The notes: generated by a model from the letters alone, not told the origin. A stretch of 64,000 nucleotides of DNA from Schistocephalus solidus (GCA_017591395.1 WEDG01002071.1:40111-104110); one strand, 5' to 3'. Numbered from the stretch's first letter, positions 22,561-33,879 are shown. Program-made: numbers and translations.

Positions 22561-24002
22561 GCTGTATCTGTGGTCAGGGGGCATGCGAAAATCTAAAGCC
22601 AGCGTTTCGAGAGACCCGAATGTAGCAGTTGATGACGGGAATAGAAAAAAATCTTCTCGGTTTTTGTTCTTAACTAGTCCCTTCTTCGTCTACTGCCAAA
22701 CAGCATTTTAAAACGTCTGCCATTATTTATTAGAAATATAAAGTCAAGCCGAGTGGAGAAAAAGCGTGGACGCGGTGGCCGAAATAGCTAGCTAGTCCAT
22801 CTAGGGAGCCAGTTAAGCTCGACCCTCACTTGCAGGGCAGGATCCACTTACCGCATCGGCGTGCAATCTTCAAGGCCACAATTACAACCAATGACCAATC
22901 TCATGAAATATGTACGGAAATTCTGAAAAGAGTCTTCAAATAGGAAAGATCTCTTAAGTAGGGTCGTAATACTGATTACCCTCAAGTATAATCCCTAGAT
23001 ATTTCAGACATGCCAAAGATACCAGCTTTTAAATGCAGTTCCTTTCGGCCACCTCAAGGAAACCACATTCCGTAAGTAGTATCTTTTCGACGGCCTTGTA
23101 AATTCAGAGATATTTTATGGAAAATTTGAACAAAATATTCCTTCTTCTGCTCATCTGGTAGAACATTAGGTCAACTGTACATGTTATCCTTATAAAAAAG
23201 CTGTTTTTTGTTTTCTTTCGCCTTTTAACAAGTATGCCATTACGAGATTGTTAAGACCGTGTAATTGTCACGTAAATATAATCGTATTTATCCCTTTAGT
23301 AACTTTCCGTATGAAAGTATAAAACGCATTCCACATCCATTGCCAAATTTAAGAAGCACTATAGGATTTCTTCTTAATGATACAGGGAACTCAATTATTT
23401 TATTTACATGGAAAGAAGAAGATAAATGCAACTGCAAATGTAAGGCCGAACGGGACTGGGCAAAGGGAACAAGGTCGACTCAGATTCAAAAACATATAGT
23501 GGCTGTGCTAACTCGTGAAATGCCACGAGTTTTGCAGAGAAATTCCTGTAACAAATAACTCCGTCCGCGCTGCGTCCCACAGAGTTTCGCAGAAATAAAG
23601 AAGCCATTATTCTTTTAAAAAAGATTATAAGAAATTTAAGAAATTAATATTTACTGACATAAATAAGTACTCTTCACCGAAAATTAGAATTTCAGAGAAT
23701 GGCTATAGTAAAAATCGCTTAAATAATGTTAACTGTAAGGATATAAATGGGATGGGGTGCCTCAAAAGGAGAAATTATGCGCAATTATAGTTCATCAGGG
23801 TTATGCAATTATCTAGTCACGATAGTTGGTTTGATAATTCGGCAAAGACTAGTCAGCTAGTTGGGCTCCAACATTCCATGTAGAGTGAAGGGAAAATGAG
23901 CCGGTAAGTTAGACTGGAAGATGGTATTGACCAATCGGCTGACCCCAAATTGGCTACGAGCTTCCGTTCGTTTGGCCTTGGAACGTGGCAAATGCAGGGA
24001 AA
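22561..24002. other. Non-coding, no gene recognised
   Basis: AT-rich. A possible degenerate SINE-like segment near 22779-22860 (GGTGGCCGAAATAGCTAGCT) could not be confirmed. The frame 23265-23558 has a basic, Cys-containing C-terminus but no known domain. Confidence 0.35.
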
Positions 24003-24075
24003 GTCGCATGGCATAATGGTTAAAGTGTTGTCCAGTGTACCAATGTGCGTGAGTTTGATTTTCTCGACTTGCCGA
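24003..24075 (+). mobile_element. tRNA-like SINE head or tRNA pseudogene
   Basis: Shows an A-box-like TGGCATAATGG and a B-box-like GAGTTTGATTTTC at tRNA spacing (about 45 nt). It does not match the head of the array SINE, and no tail was recognised, so it may be a different tRNA-derived element. Confidence 0.4.
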
Positions 24076-25101
24076 TGTTATTATGGATATACCAAGAAAA
24101 AATCATTATTTTAATAATACTTCCAGGAAGGGTTCAGTTTAACCAGCATGTTAGAGTGTCCATGGTTGCCATAAGTACTGACTCCTGGTAGATCATCGCA
24201 TCTAAATTGGCAATTTTGATGGTTTGCTTAGCGTTCACTTTGTGGTCATTGCCTGAGGGATGCGCAAACATTGGATTATTCATTGTTCTGGCGCCACCTT
24301 TCCAAAACCAACTCCGAATACTTTCGCTACTTTTATTTCTTACGAAGATTTAGCTTGGGGATCACATGTGTATCGAGGTACCTTGAAGCAGTTGAGACTT
24401 CTGTATTTCTGAATTAACAGCGAACAAGCATTATTCCAGAGAGTTAGCTGTACTAAAACCTTCCCCTTGCTGGCGTAGGTTCAATACCCACAGAGACCGC
24501 CCAGCTTTTCACAAGTGGGTCAAAAGGAATTATTCAAATCAGCCAAAATGCTCTACTAAAAAATTGTATCTGGTATTCATCTGATGGATTCTAGATTGAT
24601 TGCCTAGGAAATCCTGTTTGGGCAGTCAGCGTTCTGTATCAGAATTAGTGGATTCCGTACGCTGCAGTAGGCTGGGCGGATAACTTGACCGAAGTGTGAT
24701 TAAACTCAAACAATTGCTTCTACATATATCCACAAACAAAAAACCTGATGAACACCAATTCTATCAAATCATTCGACTCCACGCGCTCACTTGTGTGTGG
24801 GCTTAGCTCACAGCTACTTCAATGGCCAGAGGTTGCCAAAAAATGTTGATCAGTGAGATAAACCTGATCCTGACACGCATTACGATCAGTAATTCTTAAT
24901 TTTATTCAATTGTATCTTATTTTTTTCAGTTTATTTGGTGAGGTTGATAGGCAACGCCTTTGAAAACCCTATTCTTTACATGCCAGTTTGTCATATACAT
25001 CTGTGTACGTACTCTTAATAATGTACACTATACACATACTATACACAAAATATACGAAGCATTGTTTTTTCAAATAACTCATATCTAGAGTTGACGTGAT
25101 C
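24076..25101. other. Non-coding, includes the 3' flank of a minus-strand LINE
   Basis: No gene recognised. The last about 100 bp are probably the 3' UTR of the LINE that ends at 25102. No poly(A) or microsatellite tail is obvious. Confidence 0.35.
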
Positions 25102-27433
25102 TTACTTCGTGTTAAGATTGTCGAGGGAGAACAATGGACACATATAATTATCCAAGCGATTATTGAATAGCTGTACGGACGTCGCCTCCACGACTGGCTG
25201 CGTGAGGTCATTCCACTGTTTTGTTACCCGTCGCGTGATGAATTCATAGCGGGGAGTTAGCCTGGACATTTTCGTGTGCAGCTTCATTTCGTGTCCCCAA
25301 AGATGAGGCGAGCGGTGCCACTGAAACATGTCCTCGTAGCGCAATCCTTGCTTAAGGCCGTGTATTATCTTGTAAACTAAGATAAGATCACCTCGTTGCT
25401 GCCTGTAACATAGAGGGAATAGATTTAGGCATTCCAGTCTCTCTACATAAGAGTAGTGTTTTAGCCCTCTTTTTAGCTTTGTTGCACGACGTTGCACTTT
25501 CTCGATACATATTTGTCTTTTGCGAGCCATGGCCTCCACGCCTGTATGCCATATTCTAGGTGAGCTCGAACGCAGGTGCCGTAGACTTTACCAAGGAGGT
25601 CTTCGTCAAAAGCTACAAACAACCTTTTGATAGCTTGCAATACTCGCATGGCGGTGTTTGCAGCCTTGACGCATTGCAATGATGACTTCAGATTGCTCTG
25701 TATCCTAACACCGAGGTCTTTCTGTGAAGATTCGATGGCAATTTGAGTGGCGTTCAGGTAATATGCCCTCAGGTTGGCAGTTGGAAGATAATTGGTTCGA
25801 CGCAGGTGGAGAACGGCACCCTTTTGCACATTGAAATCTAGGAGCCATTTCTCGGACCATGTTTGCAGTCTGCGCAGATTATTTTGCGCAACATTCTGAT
25901 TACTCAGGACTTTAATGACTTGCCACAGCTTAACCTCATCGGCAAACATGATCTTACCGCAGTTCAGTTCCTGAAGACTGTCATTTACATAAAGAATGAA
26001 AAGAAAGGGACCAAACACGGAGCCTTGAGAAACACCACTAACCACGTTCACCCAGTCCGGTTTATCCTCTCCGATACAGATTCATTGTTTTCGACAAATC
26101 AGAAATGACTTCATCCAGTTCAAAAGCTTCCCCCAGATTGCAAGAAAGTTCAAATTATGTAAAAGGCGTTTATGGAGCACGCTTTCAAAGGCTTTGCGGA
26201 TTTCGATGTACACTACACCAACTTCGAAGCCCGCTTTTAAAGCACTGGTCCAGACTTCGAGAGAAGTCAGCCGCTTTGAAAGGCAGGAGCTCCCTCGCCA
26301 AAAAATCATTCTGAAACTTCTGTACGACTTCATGTTCATCAAAAGATTTTAGTATAGCACGCTTTACAAGGACTTCCATTGTTTTGCAGGAAATGAAAGT
26401 CAAGCTTTTAGGTCTAAAGCTGTTTGCTGCCATCTTGCTACCTCCTTTATATAAGGGAACGATGTTGACTGTCTTCTACAACGAAGGCGAGCTCCATGTT
26501 CTAATTGACACATCGAACAGAGCTGAAAGAGGTATTGCTAGCTCGGCTGCTAGTTTTTTAAGTATTAGCCCAGGGAATCCCATCCGGAATAGGAGACTTG
26601 TATGGATTGCGTTGGTTGAGGACCCGCCTGGCTTCGTCGACTGAAATGGCCACGGTTTCAATAAAAGTCGTTTCTTCGTCCACAGCAAGTTCTGAATTAC
26701 AATCAGATGATTCCACCTTAAACGACAATCTAAAAACTGGGACAGTAGCTGGACTTTCTGCTGTGCTTCAGTTATCATGTTCCTGAGGATATCATTTAGA
26801 CTCGAAATTTCGTCCCGGTGCCTCCCTCAACTGCTGATGTATCCATAACATTTTTTAAGGCATATGGTGGCTTGTGTTGTCAGTTGCTGCTCGAAGGTAG
26901 CTATATCAATCCGTAATTGCTTACGGCATTCATTTCTTTGCTCTTTATATTTGGCAGATGATATTCGATCTTGAAGATGAAAGCGCTTTTTCCGCATTCT
27001 CTGTTTCTTCTTTATGATACTTTTTATCGTCGGATTGATCCATGGAGTTCGGGTATATGGTCTTATTATTTTCATTGGGCAATGGACTTTAATTAGGTAC
27101 TCCATAATCCCTTGGAAATGCTGCCAGGTTTCGTCGCTATCGGTCGTATTGACTAACCAGGTTTCAGCGGATGCATCACGTCTCATTGCGTCAAAATCGC
27201 CTTTCCAAATGTTTCTGCGTCTCTTTATTTACGGTTGTGGAGATAGGAGAGAACACACACAGGTAAAAGCAAAATGGTCACTCAACCCTAGTGATGGTTG
27301 TGAGTTCACTTCCCTTATAACTTCTTCTTCTTTATTGAGAATAAGATCTACTCAATTTGATCGTTAATATCCTCTTCGTTTGGTTACGAAAACGATGTAC
27401 TGGGTGAGGTATTCGCCCAAGGAAAATTTAGGT
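25102..27433 (-). pseudogene. LINE relic (CR1/jockey type), endonuclease C-terminus to RT end
   Basis: Minus-strand blocks run in order: endonuclease C-terminus with LGLSDHFAF (about 27330-27270), linker frame 27186-26827, RT start 26778-26476, RT block at 26433-26185 (VKRAILKSF), then VVYIEIRKAFESVLHKRLL at 26342-26082, VVSGVSQGSVFGPFLFILY at 26051-25473, and C-terminal frame 25539-25102 (ERLECLNLFPLCYRQQRGDL). At least four frameshifts or stops separate these blocks, and the catalytic FADD is FADE. The 5' part is missing: the sequence stops at about 27433, exactly where the inverted duplication begins. The last two frames overlap by a simple frameshift, so decay is moderate. Confidence 0.85.
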
Positions 27434-28604
27434 AGCTGAACCTTCCGACGACGCTGGCGGCCGACATCAACTGTTTTCACTCGAGAGTTCGGCCTCTAGT
27501 ATCAGTTCATCTGACCTCCTCACCCCGGGGACACCGTCTAAGCCCAGTGAATGGCAGGAAGAGTTCATGGAAGTTGAATGCTTATCTTCGTCCAATGAAA
27601 TGGTCGAATGTCTGCCCAAGGAGATCTCCGAAAGATCAATTGTTCGCAGCCTTTTTGGTGGGACACTTTCCCGTCGTACAAATTGTTCGCAGTGTAACCA
27701 CGTTTCAAAGGCTGAGCTGGAGGACTTCATTTGCCTCTTTCTACCCATTGACACGTCCTTATCTTCGGACTGTGGCACTACGGTCAGTGGTTTGTATAAA
27801 GTTCTGCAAATTGTCTGCAGCAGAAACCAACACCATTACTGCAGCCGCCAACATCACCAAATAAAAACCAAAGCGCTAAGTTCAACCAAAGAGCCCCTGT
27901 CAGGTCGTTTAGTGTAGGGTACATAAATACGACTGTCTACGTGATCTTATTTATTGAATACTCCGTCATTATTACAATCTCAATTACTGGTCGTTTATTG
28001 TGATGTTCATGGTGGTAGCAAGATTGCCATGAGGGTCACTTAAGTGTAAATCTTCGCCAAAGCTGGCTTTTTCAAGGGCAGAAGAGGTCGATGAGCCAAC
28101 TATATGGCTTGTTTCCTTCCAACTCATGTATCTGTACTTATATTTTTAAAGTCTGAAAACTGGTGTTTTTCAATTACTATCAAGCCAAAAATTGCACTTG
28201 ATGTTGCGCCAGTTATAGTTCCTTAAAAATGTCAAGTGGGGGCGTTGTTTACCACTTTAGAACGGAATACAGCCGTTTCCTTCTGGACAAGGGTTTAAAA
28301 TATAAGTCCACTGAGAAAATAGAGAACAGGGACTCTTGTAAAATGGGAAGGTTGATGATATTAGTCTTATCAGTAGGGTCGATTAGTGAGGCAATTAAGA
28401 GAGTCGGTGGAAGGCTTTGAAAATAATTGCATTACTAGCACAAGTTTGCTTTATTACACCAATGAGGTCGTGGAGCGGACGCGCAATATGAAATATGCAA
28501 ATTAAGGACATGCAAACGGGTGGAAAACAGGAAATCAAAGGTTATTGTTTAAAGAAAGCTGGATTGGGTAACACGGTACATGATAGGCCAAGTTAACTTT
28601 TACA

Positions 28605-28706
28605 TTAACCTTGCGTCTAACCCCAACCCTAACTCTTTACCTAACCCCAACATTAACTTTATTCTATCCCTTAAACATTTTATTATGCTTAACCATAAAC
28701 CTAATC
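28605..28706 (-). repeat. Degenerate telomere-like tract, left arm
   Basis: Plus-strand words CTAACCCCAACCCTAACTC, CCTAACCCCAACATTAAC and ATAAACCTAATC are CCCTAA-like, so the TTAGGG strand is minus. The tract lies in the intron copy and is mirrored at 43674-43783. Confidence 0.6.
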
Positions 28707-28710
28707 GGAA

Positions 28711-28751
28711 TATAACATGCCTACTTTAATCAAATAAGGGGGCATGTTATA
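28711..28751. repeat. Fold-back with 11-bp perfect arms
   Basis: TATAACATGCC at 28711-28721 is matched by GGCATGTTATA at 28741-28751 with a 19-nt loop, next to the telomere-like tract. The same fold-back occurs in the other arm at about 43637-43677. Confidence 0.55.
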
Positions 28752-29575
28752 GTAATGAACACTAAGAACTGGTTTATTAGCTCGTCGCCTTTTGTCCTGG
28801 CACTCTGGTTTAGAGCCCTCGCAGGCGATTGCACAGCGACAAGCACTAAAACCGGGTGCAAAGCCTTCTGCCTTATCGGAATCATACCGAGTTACGACAT
28901 CAAATAAGCCGTCAGCAATACTTCACACATGCTGCTTTGTTTTTGTCTTCCAGTCGGAGAAGCCGCCGACAAACTCTGCGACGGCCGACATCGCCACCTT
29001 AGTTGAGACGCATTTTGCACGCTCCGAATGCGTAACTGGGGCCGGAGAGTGCGAGGCGTGTGGGCGGGAGAGTGTGCGAGAACGTCAGCTCAGTCTACGA
29101 CACCTGTCACCGCATGTCCTCATTGGTCTTAATCTGTTTACATACAACCGTACCACTCAAGCCTGCCACAAGGTGATGCGGCGTATACGTATCAACGAAC
29201 TCCTTTCGGTCCGCGTGCCGAAGAGTGCCCTACTGTCACATCAACCGTCTGTGCCCTCCGGACATCTCAGCCACCGAAACCGCATCCACTTCAACCAATC
29301 AAGTAATCGCTCTTGACAATGAGCCCCATGAGGAACGGTCATCGCCATCTCCAGCCCCTGATGTCACCGAAGAGAGTAGTATTCAGGTGTACAAACTGCA
29401 GGGCATGATTCTCCACCATGGCCTCTCTCTGGGCTGTGGACATTACACCTGCGTTGCTAAAGTTGACACCAACTGGGTCTCCTTTGACGACTGTTCGACA
29501 TCCTTCACCAGTCTAGATCAAATCAATCGCCAGCAGTTTGCCACCCCCTACCTCCTACTTTGCAGCAAAGTGTGA

Positions 29576-30189
29576 TGGCCCATACACTTCAGACCCCACT
29601 GTTTCAACACCCGCAGCGTTCTTTGCCTTTTCAATCAATCTTCTACACTCTTTCTCTCACATTTGATGATTGATTTCGAGATTTTATTTCGTCAGTTCTT
29701 TGGTCCACTGATATGTCTTTCTTTACACGCGCTGGTGCATGACTACAGTAACCACCGTTACTTGCTCTCGACCTGATCAGAGCCTGATTATTCCCACAGT
29801 CTGACAGTTATTTCTCTGTGTCCTATTCCTCATAGCAGTTCAATTTTATTTGAACTCGTATATTTCTAATGGAAAGAAAACTTCTAATATTTGAAGGTGG
29901 AAAATGTAACAGTTAGATTTATGATAGTGGTTCGTCTCTGATTTGTCGATCTCAGGAGGTGCGTTACTGCAAACCTTTGCCAAACCAGAGCGTATTCAGA
30001 TGGTGAGAAAGGAATGTGGCTATTTTTCGCACGGGTTATTCGGCCAAGGTTCAAGCAACTCTCGAACTCGAAGGAATCTTCTCCAGAGGTTGGAGTAGTT
30101 GTAAAGGTTATTATTTAAAGAGCTTACTGGCATACCGTTGACGCTTCTTGCTGTATTCGAAGGGACGTAGAAAATGTATTTCGACCTTT
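29576..30189 (+). other. 3' flank of the USP copy, no separate gene
   Basis: Mirrors 42190-42806. The frame 30020-30202 (minus) and its mirror at 42162-42362 (plus) read KYIFYVPSNTARSVNG but match nothing I know. No AATAAA signal in the sense direction was seen. Confidence 0.45.
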
Positions 30190-30430
30190 TACACGCGTTC
30201 ACCGTAGATTCCTGTTGGGGGTTGTTTAGGGGCGGAGTCCATTTACGGCAGCAGCTGTGCTTGAGGACTTCCTAAGAAAGGATATCAGCACGCCCATAAT
30301 TCATTGGCCTTCCGCAAATGTTGTGTGGGTAATTTTCTAGGGATAGAGTCGAGAACTTGGTGGGCGAACTTAAATGAAACCCGTTCTGTCGTAGTTGAGG
30401 TTTTGATTTAAGTTCATCTTGTGCAGCACT
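30190..30430 (-). pseudogene. Degenerate LINE RT fragment, left-arm copy
   Basis: Reading the minus strand gives FDTVLHKMNLN, similar to the AFDTVxHxxLL block of LINE reverse transcriptases. After a gap comes an NELWA..YPFL-type stretch ending in VNGLRP, similar to the following NWI..FL....VVVNG block. It is badly decayed. The mirror copy is at 41950-42180, so the element was present before the duplication. Confidence 0.35.
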
Positions 30431-30652
30431 GTGTCAAAACCTGAAGAAAAAGTCCTAACAGCGGTATTATTTCCCTGGTTTATATTCCCGTTTCAGCAAG
30501 GATAATAAAGATGGGATGGAACTAGTGTTTCTACGAATGGCGGCGTAGGTTGCGTTCACAGGACTGTACACCCGTAAATCTATGCTGGCGGCATCCAGTT
30601 TTTCGCGAAATAATGGTTTCCGATAACACCCGTGGTGATTGCTCAGGCATGG

Positions 30653-31057
30653 CTAATTAGTGACCCCAAAATCGCTTTTGCGTGGAACTGAGTTTTTGGA
30701 AGTGACGAATCCAGTTAATGCTTGAGCTAAAGAAAACCCTGAGGATGGGAAAGTGGCGAGCGTCAAATGTGCATCGGCTGCGTACTTTTTCATTTCCGAA
30801 ATATCCGTTCGCCTGATATCCGTATACCAGGAAGGTGACACTTCAAAAGGTGAAGCCTGTTGCGTAGGGGTGGCGCGCACTGACCCGTCCTGACTACAGG
30901 ACGGAAGTGGTATTGCTGAGAGTTGCAAGCGCCTGTCATAGCAATCTGTCTTCCAGATGTTTGTTTCATATTGTTCAAGTGAGAACATGGGAACATTTGA
31001 ACCCACTACCGGACCGTCTTGTAAATTCAGTGCAATTTCCTTATCTTTAATGAACAC
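30653..31057 (-). CDS. Orphan open frame, at least 134 codons, intact in left arm only
   Basis: An open frame ending KSDFGVTN with the segment PFEVSPSWYTDIRRTDISEM near its centre. It has no ATG at its start (first codon of the open part is GTG and the frame is open further upstream), so it would have to be an exon or a decayed transposon frame. In the mirror copy at 41150-41750 it is broken by an insertion of about 36 nt and two single-base additions. I recognise no domain. Confidence 0.25.
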   Translation of the reverse strand: MFIKDKEIALNLQDGPVVGSNVPMFSLEQYETNIWKTDCYDRRLQLSAIPLPSCSQDGSVRATPTQQASPFEVSPSWYTDIRRTDISEMKKYAADAHLTLATFPSSGFSLAQALTGFVTSKNSVPRKSDFGVTN

Positions 31058-31214
31058 AAGGTTGAGGCAATTTTAACGTTTACCTTCCCTTATACATATC
31101 TTGGAAGAATAGATTTTCCCCTGCCATCTCGGGTAAACGATGATCGAATGTGGCCTTTGGATCAGAACTAGTCCAAGCTTGCTAGGCGATATCGGGAGCG
31201 TTAAAATGTCAAAC

Positions 31215-33879
31215 GAGAAGTTCTCGTTCCGTTCAGTTAAGAGGATGACACCGCGATTGGTAATCTAATGTAGAAGCTGCATATAACAGCAAATGCGAGT
31301 GATCGGGCCTATTTAGTGTGGATATTTCAGGGCGAAAATGACAATTTAGGTGTTGTAGGGTTTCGCTCGGAGACCACGATTAAATCACACATAAAATTGA
31401 CAATGGTCCGTCCTTCTCGGGTTTTGCTATCATTTGTTGATAATCTCCCAACAAAGTTCTCGCTCCCTAATGTTTTCAGAAAGATATTTTTCTGTCAAAG
31501 CGATGACATCTGCTGTGTACCCGTGGACCAAATTCCTGAGTTCATGTACTTTATTGAACAGACTGCAAATTTTAGCACACTACATTCAGTGTCCGCATCT
31601 CCGTAGGGACCTGCATCTGCCACGGAAACGATCACTTGATTCGCAACATCTGCTATTCTCGTATTTTTTGATTTTTTTTCATATTCCCTCCCCTTCCATA
31701 TAGGTCGGTCTTTTCGCCTACCAATATGGCGAAAAGGTAAAGGTATGAGAGCTTTATCTCTGACAAAACGGAAGGGACACATTGCGATTACTGACTGTTG
31801 GCTTGAAGAAATGGACCAGTTTAGAGTATTTGGAGACAAGATTTGCCAAACCAATTGAGTGAGTGCGGAATCGCTGCCCATATCGATGCCACTCATAGGG
31901 CTGCTGAAAGCTTTCCAAGGCATTCTATAAACCGTCACGACATCTCCATTGTCGATAAGATGCGCATTCACTTGGAACTCGTCCCCTCGCTCCCCATAGG
32001 CGGTTATGAATTCTGGGCTGCGTCTGTGGTTAAGGAGCGAAAAACGAAGGTTTCGACTACAGTTGCCCACGAAAGATTCCCCAAGTGGGGTACTCGGAAG
32101 CTCTCTCGAAGGAGACAATCCACGAATGCTGCGTTAGCATTATGACCTCTTTTTACGTAATCCAGGAAGGATGGCCTAGGCTATTCAAGCCCATTCCCTG
32201 TCGCTCAATCAGCTGCCGTAACTCCGACGCTGCCGTCTGCCTGGAAGTTGTGAAAAGGAAGTTAGTTCAAAACTTTGCTTGACACGCTCCATGAAGACAC
32301 GGAAGTTGTTCTTGGACCTTCTATCTTCGCCGCTGGGGAAGAGAAGGTTTCGAACGCTCCAGATTCACAGCCAGTTGCGCGCAAGCCTGGAGGGCTACTA
32401 TCCATAACGCCACCACGGTTGGTCACAGGAACAAAATTTGTCAAGCACACGGAGGTACACAGTTTGGCTCTAGGAATATGAGGATAATTTCACCAGCAAA
32501 GCGCACCAGGTACTAATGCAACCCAGTGCGCTGGCCAAGATGCAATAACTTCGCAAATCCGACCTCCGCACGTGCACCAAAATCTAGGAACGCATTTACA
32601 AATAGGCAGCAGTGGTTTCTCCTTGGCTAGAAGACGTTATAAATGCCACTTGCACGTAACTGTTCTCATGCGTCCCCGAAAATGGTCCTCGATCCAGGTG
32701 AAAGCTCCGAAGAATAAATTTTTCATGTTGCTGCTCAGACACCCTGCCACATTTTTCACGATGAAAAATGTCCTGAAAACTTTAACGATGGTCTCTGTAA
32801 GAAGAAGCATTCCTAGGTAATTGAAAGAATGACTGGTCACCAATACCCCTGGTGATTAGTTTCTAAATCTGAAAGATTATAAGTTAGAAATGAAGTCTGA
32901 TTTCTTAGCTGCATTGACAACACATCAATTTTGGCCCACAGGAACCATTGTTTAAGCCTGACTCAATCGTGTTGCCCATATGCATGTCCATTTTATTTGA
33001 TATCGTCTTGCAATTAGAGAATACCAGAACAAGAGCGATGGACACTGAAAATGCGCTATCTTTTCTCACCCGGAACATGCTGACGCGTATTCAAATTCTC
33101 ACAGTAGTTTAGGATTCGTAGCTCTAACTGTTGCCGATCGGCAACGAGGATCCAAATGTGTGAACTTTGGTCCTGATTGGAAACGTAAAAAGCATGAGAA
33201 CAAAGGCCTGAGCATTCGCCCTGCCCCAAACTCATCTTCAGTCTTCTACAGTTAGTTTCACTCCAGAAAAATGAAGAGATTGGAAACTGGGAGGTAGGCT
33301 GATGCTACACAGGAATTGCTTACATAATCCACCTCGGGGCACATGTCATAACTACCCCAGTATTTTTTAGTTCTCATCGGATACGATGAATCACCTGTCG
33401 CAGCAGAATGGCAATCAATTCAACTTACTATTACAATTAATAGTGGCCATTCTGTTTTAAGTGCTCTGGTTTATTCGGCACAGGAATCAGCAAGCCTGGG
33501 ACTCAATTTCACTGTGCACTACTTGAAACCCGGTCGGGATATCCGATGTCTGAGTTGTCAAGATGCCACCACTAACCCTGTGAAATTTGATATTTATACT
33601 ATCTCACACTCGTGAGGCGTGCTCCGTTTGACCTGAAATACTCTTCTGTGGTACTGTAAAACAAACCTGGTAAGAAAGTAGCGAACACGGACGAGGCCAT
33701 CTTCATAATGAACTAAGCCTACTTATGTCAAGTAAGTAGATGTTTCAAGACAAGATGCACTGACTCGGGACTTGATTAAGTTGATCCCAACCGACAACTC
33801 TATGAACGAGTATCTGGAAAATGGCAATGGCAATGGCCATATTTATTGTTTTATGCCGAACCATTGAGCTATTTGATTG
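31215..33879. other. Spacer of the inverted duplication, left part
   Basis: Unique relative to the rest of the window. It includes an open frame on the minus strand (31495-32118, listed separately), an overlapping plus-strand frame (31843-32145) and a minus-strand frame at 32637-32843 containing SFNYLGMLL, which resembles the YLG block after the RT catalytic site but is too short to assign. Confidence 0.4.
31495..32118 (-). CDS. Unassigned 207-codon open frame in the spacer
   Basis: The second longest uninterrupted frame in the window. It starts at a TTG; the first in-frame ATG is about 65 codons in (MPWKAFSSPMSG). It has a basic Lys/Arg-rich patch (HIGRRKDRPIWKGREYEKKS) and no transmembrane helix or known motif. 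A plus-strand frame overlaps it, which weakens the coding case. It could be an exon of an unseen gene or remains of a mobile element ORF. Confidence 0.2.
   Translation of the reverse strand: MSPSRELPSTPLGESFVGNCSRNLRFSLLNHRRSPEFITAYGERGDEFQVNAHLIDNGDVVTVYRMPWKAFSSPMSGIDMGSDSALTQLVWQILSPNTLNWSISSSQQSVIAMCPFRFVRDKALIPLPFRHIGRRKDRPIWKGREYEKKSKNTRIADVANQVIVSVADAGPYGDADTECSVLKFAVCSIKYMNSGIWSTGTQQMSSL

Larger units (their letters stand above)
27783..28953 (+). other. Intron copy within the left arm
   Basis: Corresponds to intron 3 of the right-hand gene. It holds a telomere-like tract and an adjacent fold-back. The open frame 28229-28420 has no support and is interrupted in the other arm. Confidence 0.7.
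27434..29575 (+). pseudogene. Truncated inverted copy of the USP35/USP38-like gene
   Basis: Holds the 3' part of exon 3 (27434-27782, donor GTCAGT) and exon 4 (28954-29575, acceptor TTTGTCTTCCAG). It lacks exons 1 and 2, hence the catalytic Cys box, and also the QQD box, because the duplication starts in mid-exon. The zinc-finger cysteines CSQC and CEAC and the GHYTC and WVSFDD motifs survive. Near 29257 the run after SVP has two C fewer than the right copy, shifting the frame; the His/Asp part is then in another frame (29225-29575). The exon 3 remnant has at least five amino acid changes relative to the right copy, including Ile to Asn before CSQC and Ser to Lys after it. It has no start of its own, so any expression would be read-through from unknown flanking promoters. 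Confidence 0.9.
27434..31214 (+). repeat. Left arm of the large inverted duplication
   Basis: Aligns with the reverse complement of 41150-44923 throughout, with similarity ending sharply at both sides. Outer end: GCTGAACCTTCCGACGACGC here against GCTGAGCCTTCCGACGACGC in the other arm. Inner end: about 31214 against 41150, at GTTTGACATTTT. Long stretches look identical by eye, for example about 240 nt of the last USP exon. Main differences are a 122-bp insertion in the right arm, an insertion of about 36 nt in the right arm near 41375-41425, and single- or dinucleotide indels. Confidence 0.93.

Noticed and set aside
27467..27778. 103-codon minus-strand frame and its mirror 44579-44890
   Set aside because: It is the antisense shadow of USP exon 3. 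The sense strand carries the zinc-finger motif.
28792..29316. 174-codon frame as an independent gene
   Set aside because: It is the copied USP intron end and exon 4 read through the acceptor; its C-terminus is a frameshift product.
31843..32145. 100-codon plus-strand frame in the spacer
   Set aside because: It overlaps the longer minus-strand frame and has no domain or splice context. At most one of the two can be coding, and neither is supported.
32637..32843. RT fragment (SFNYLGMLL)
   Set aside because: Single short motif without neighbouring RT blocks; not enough to call an element.
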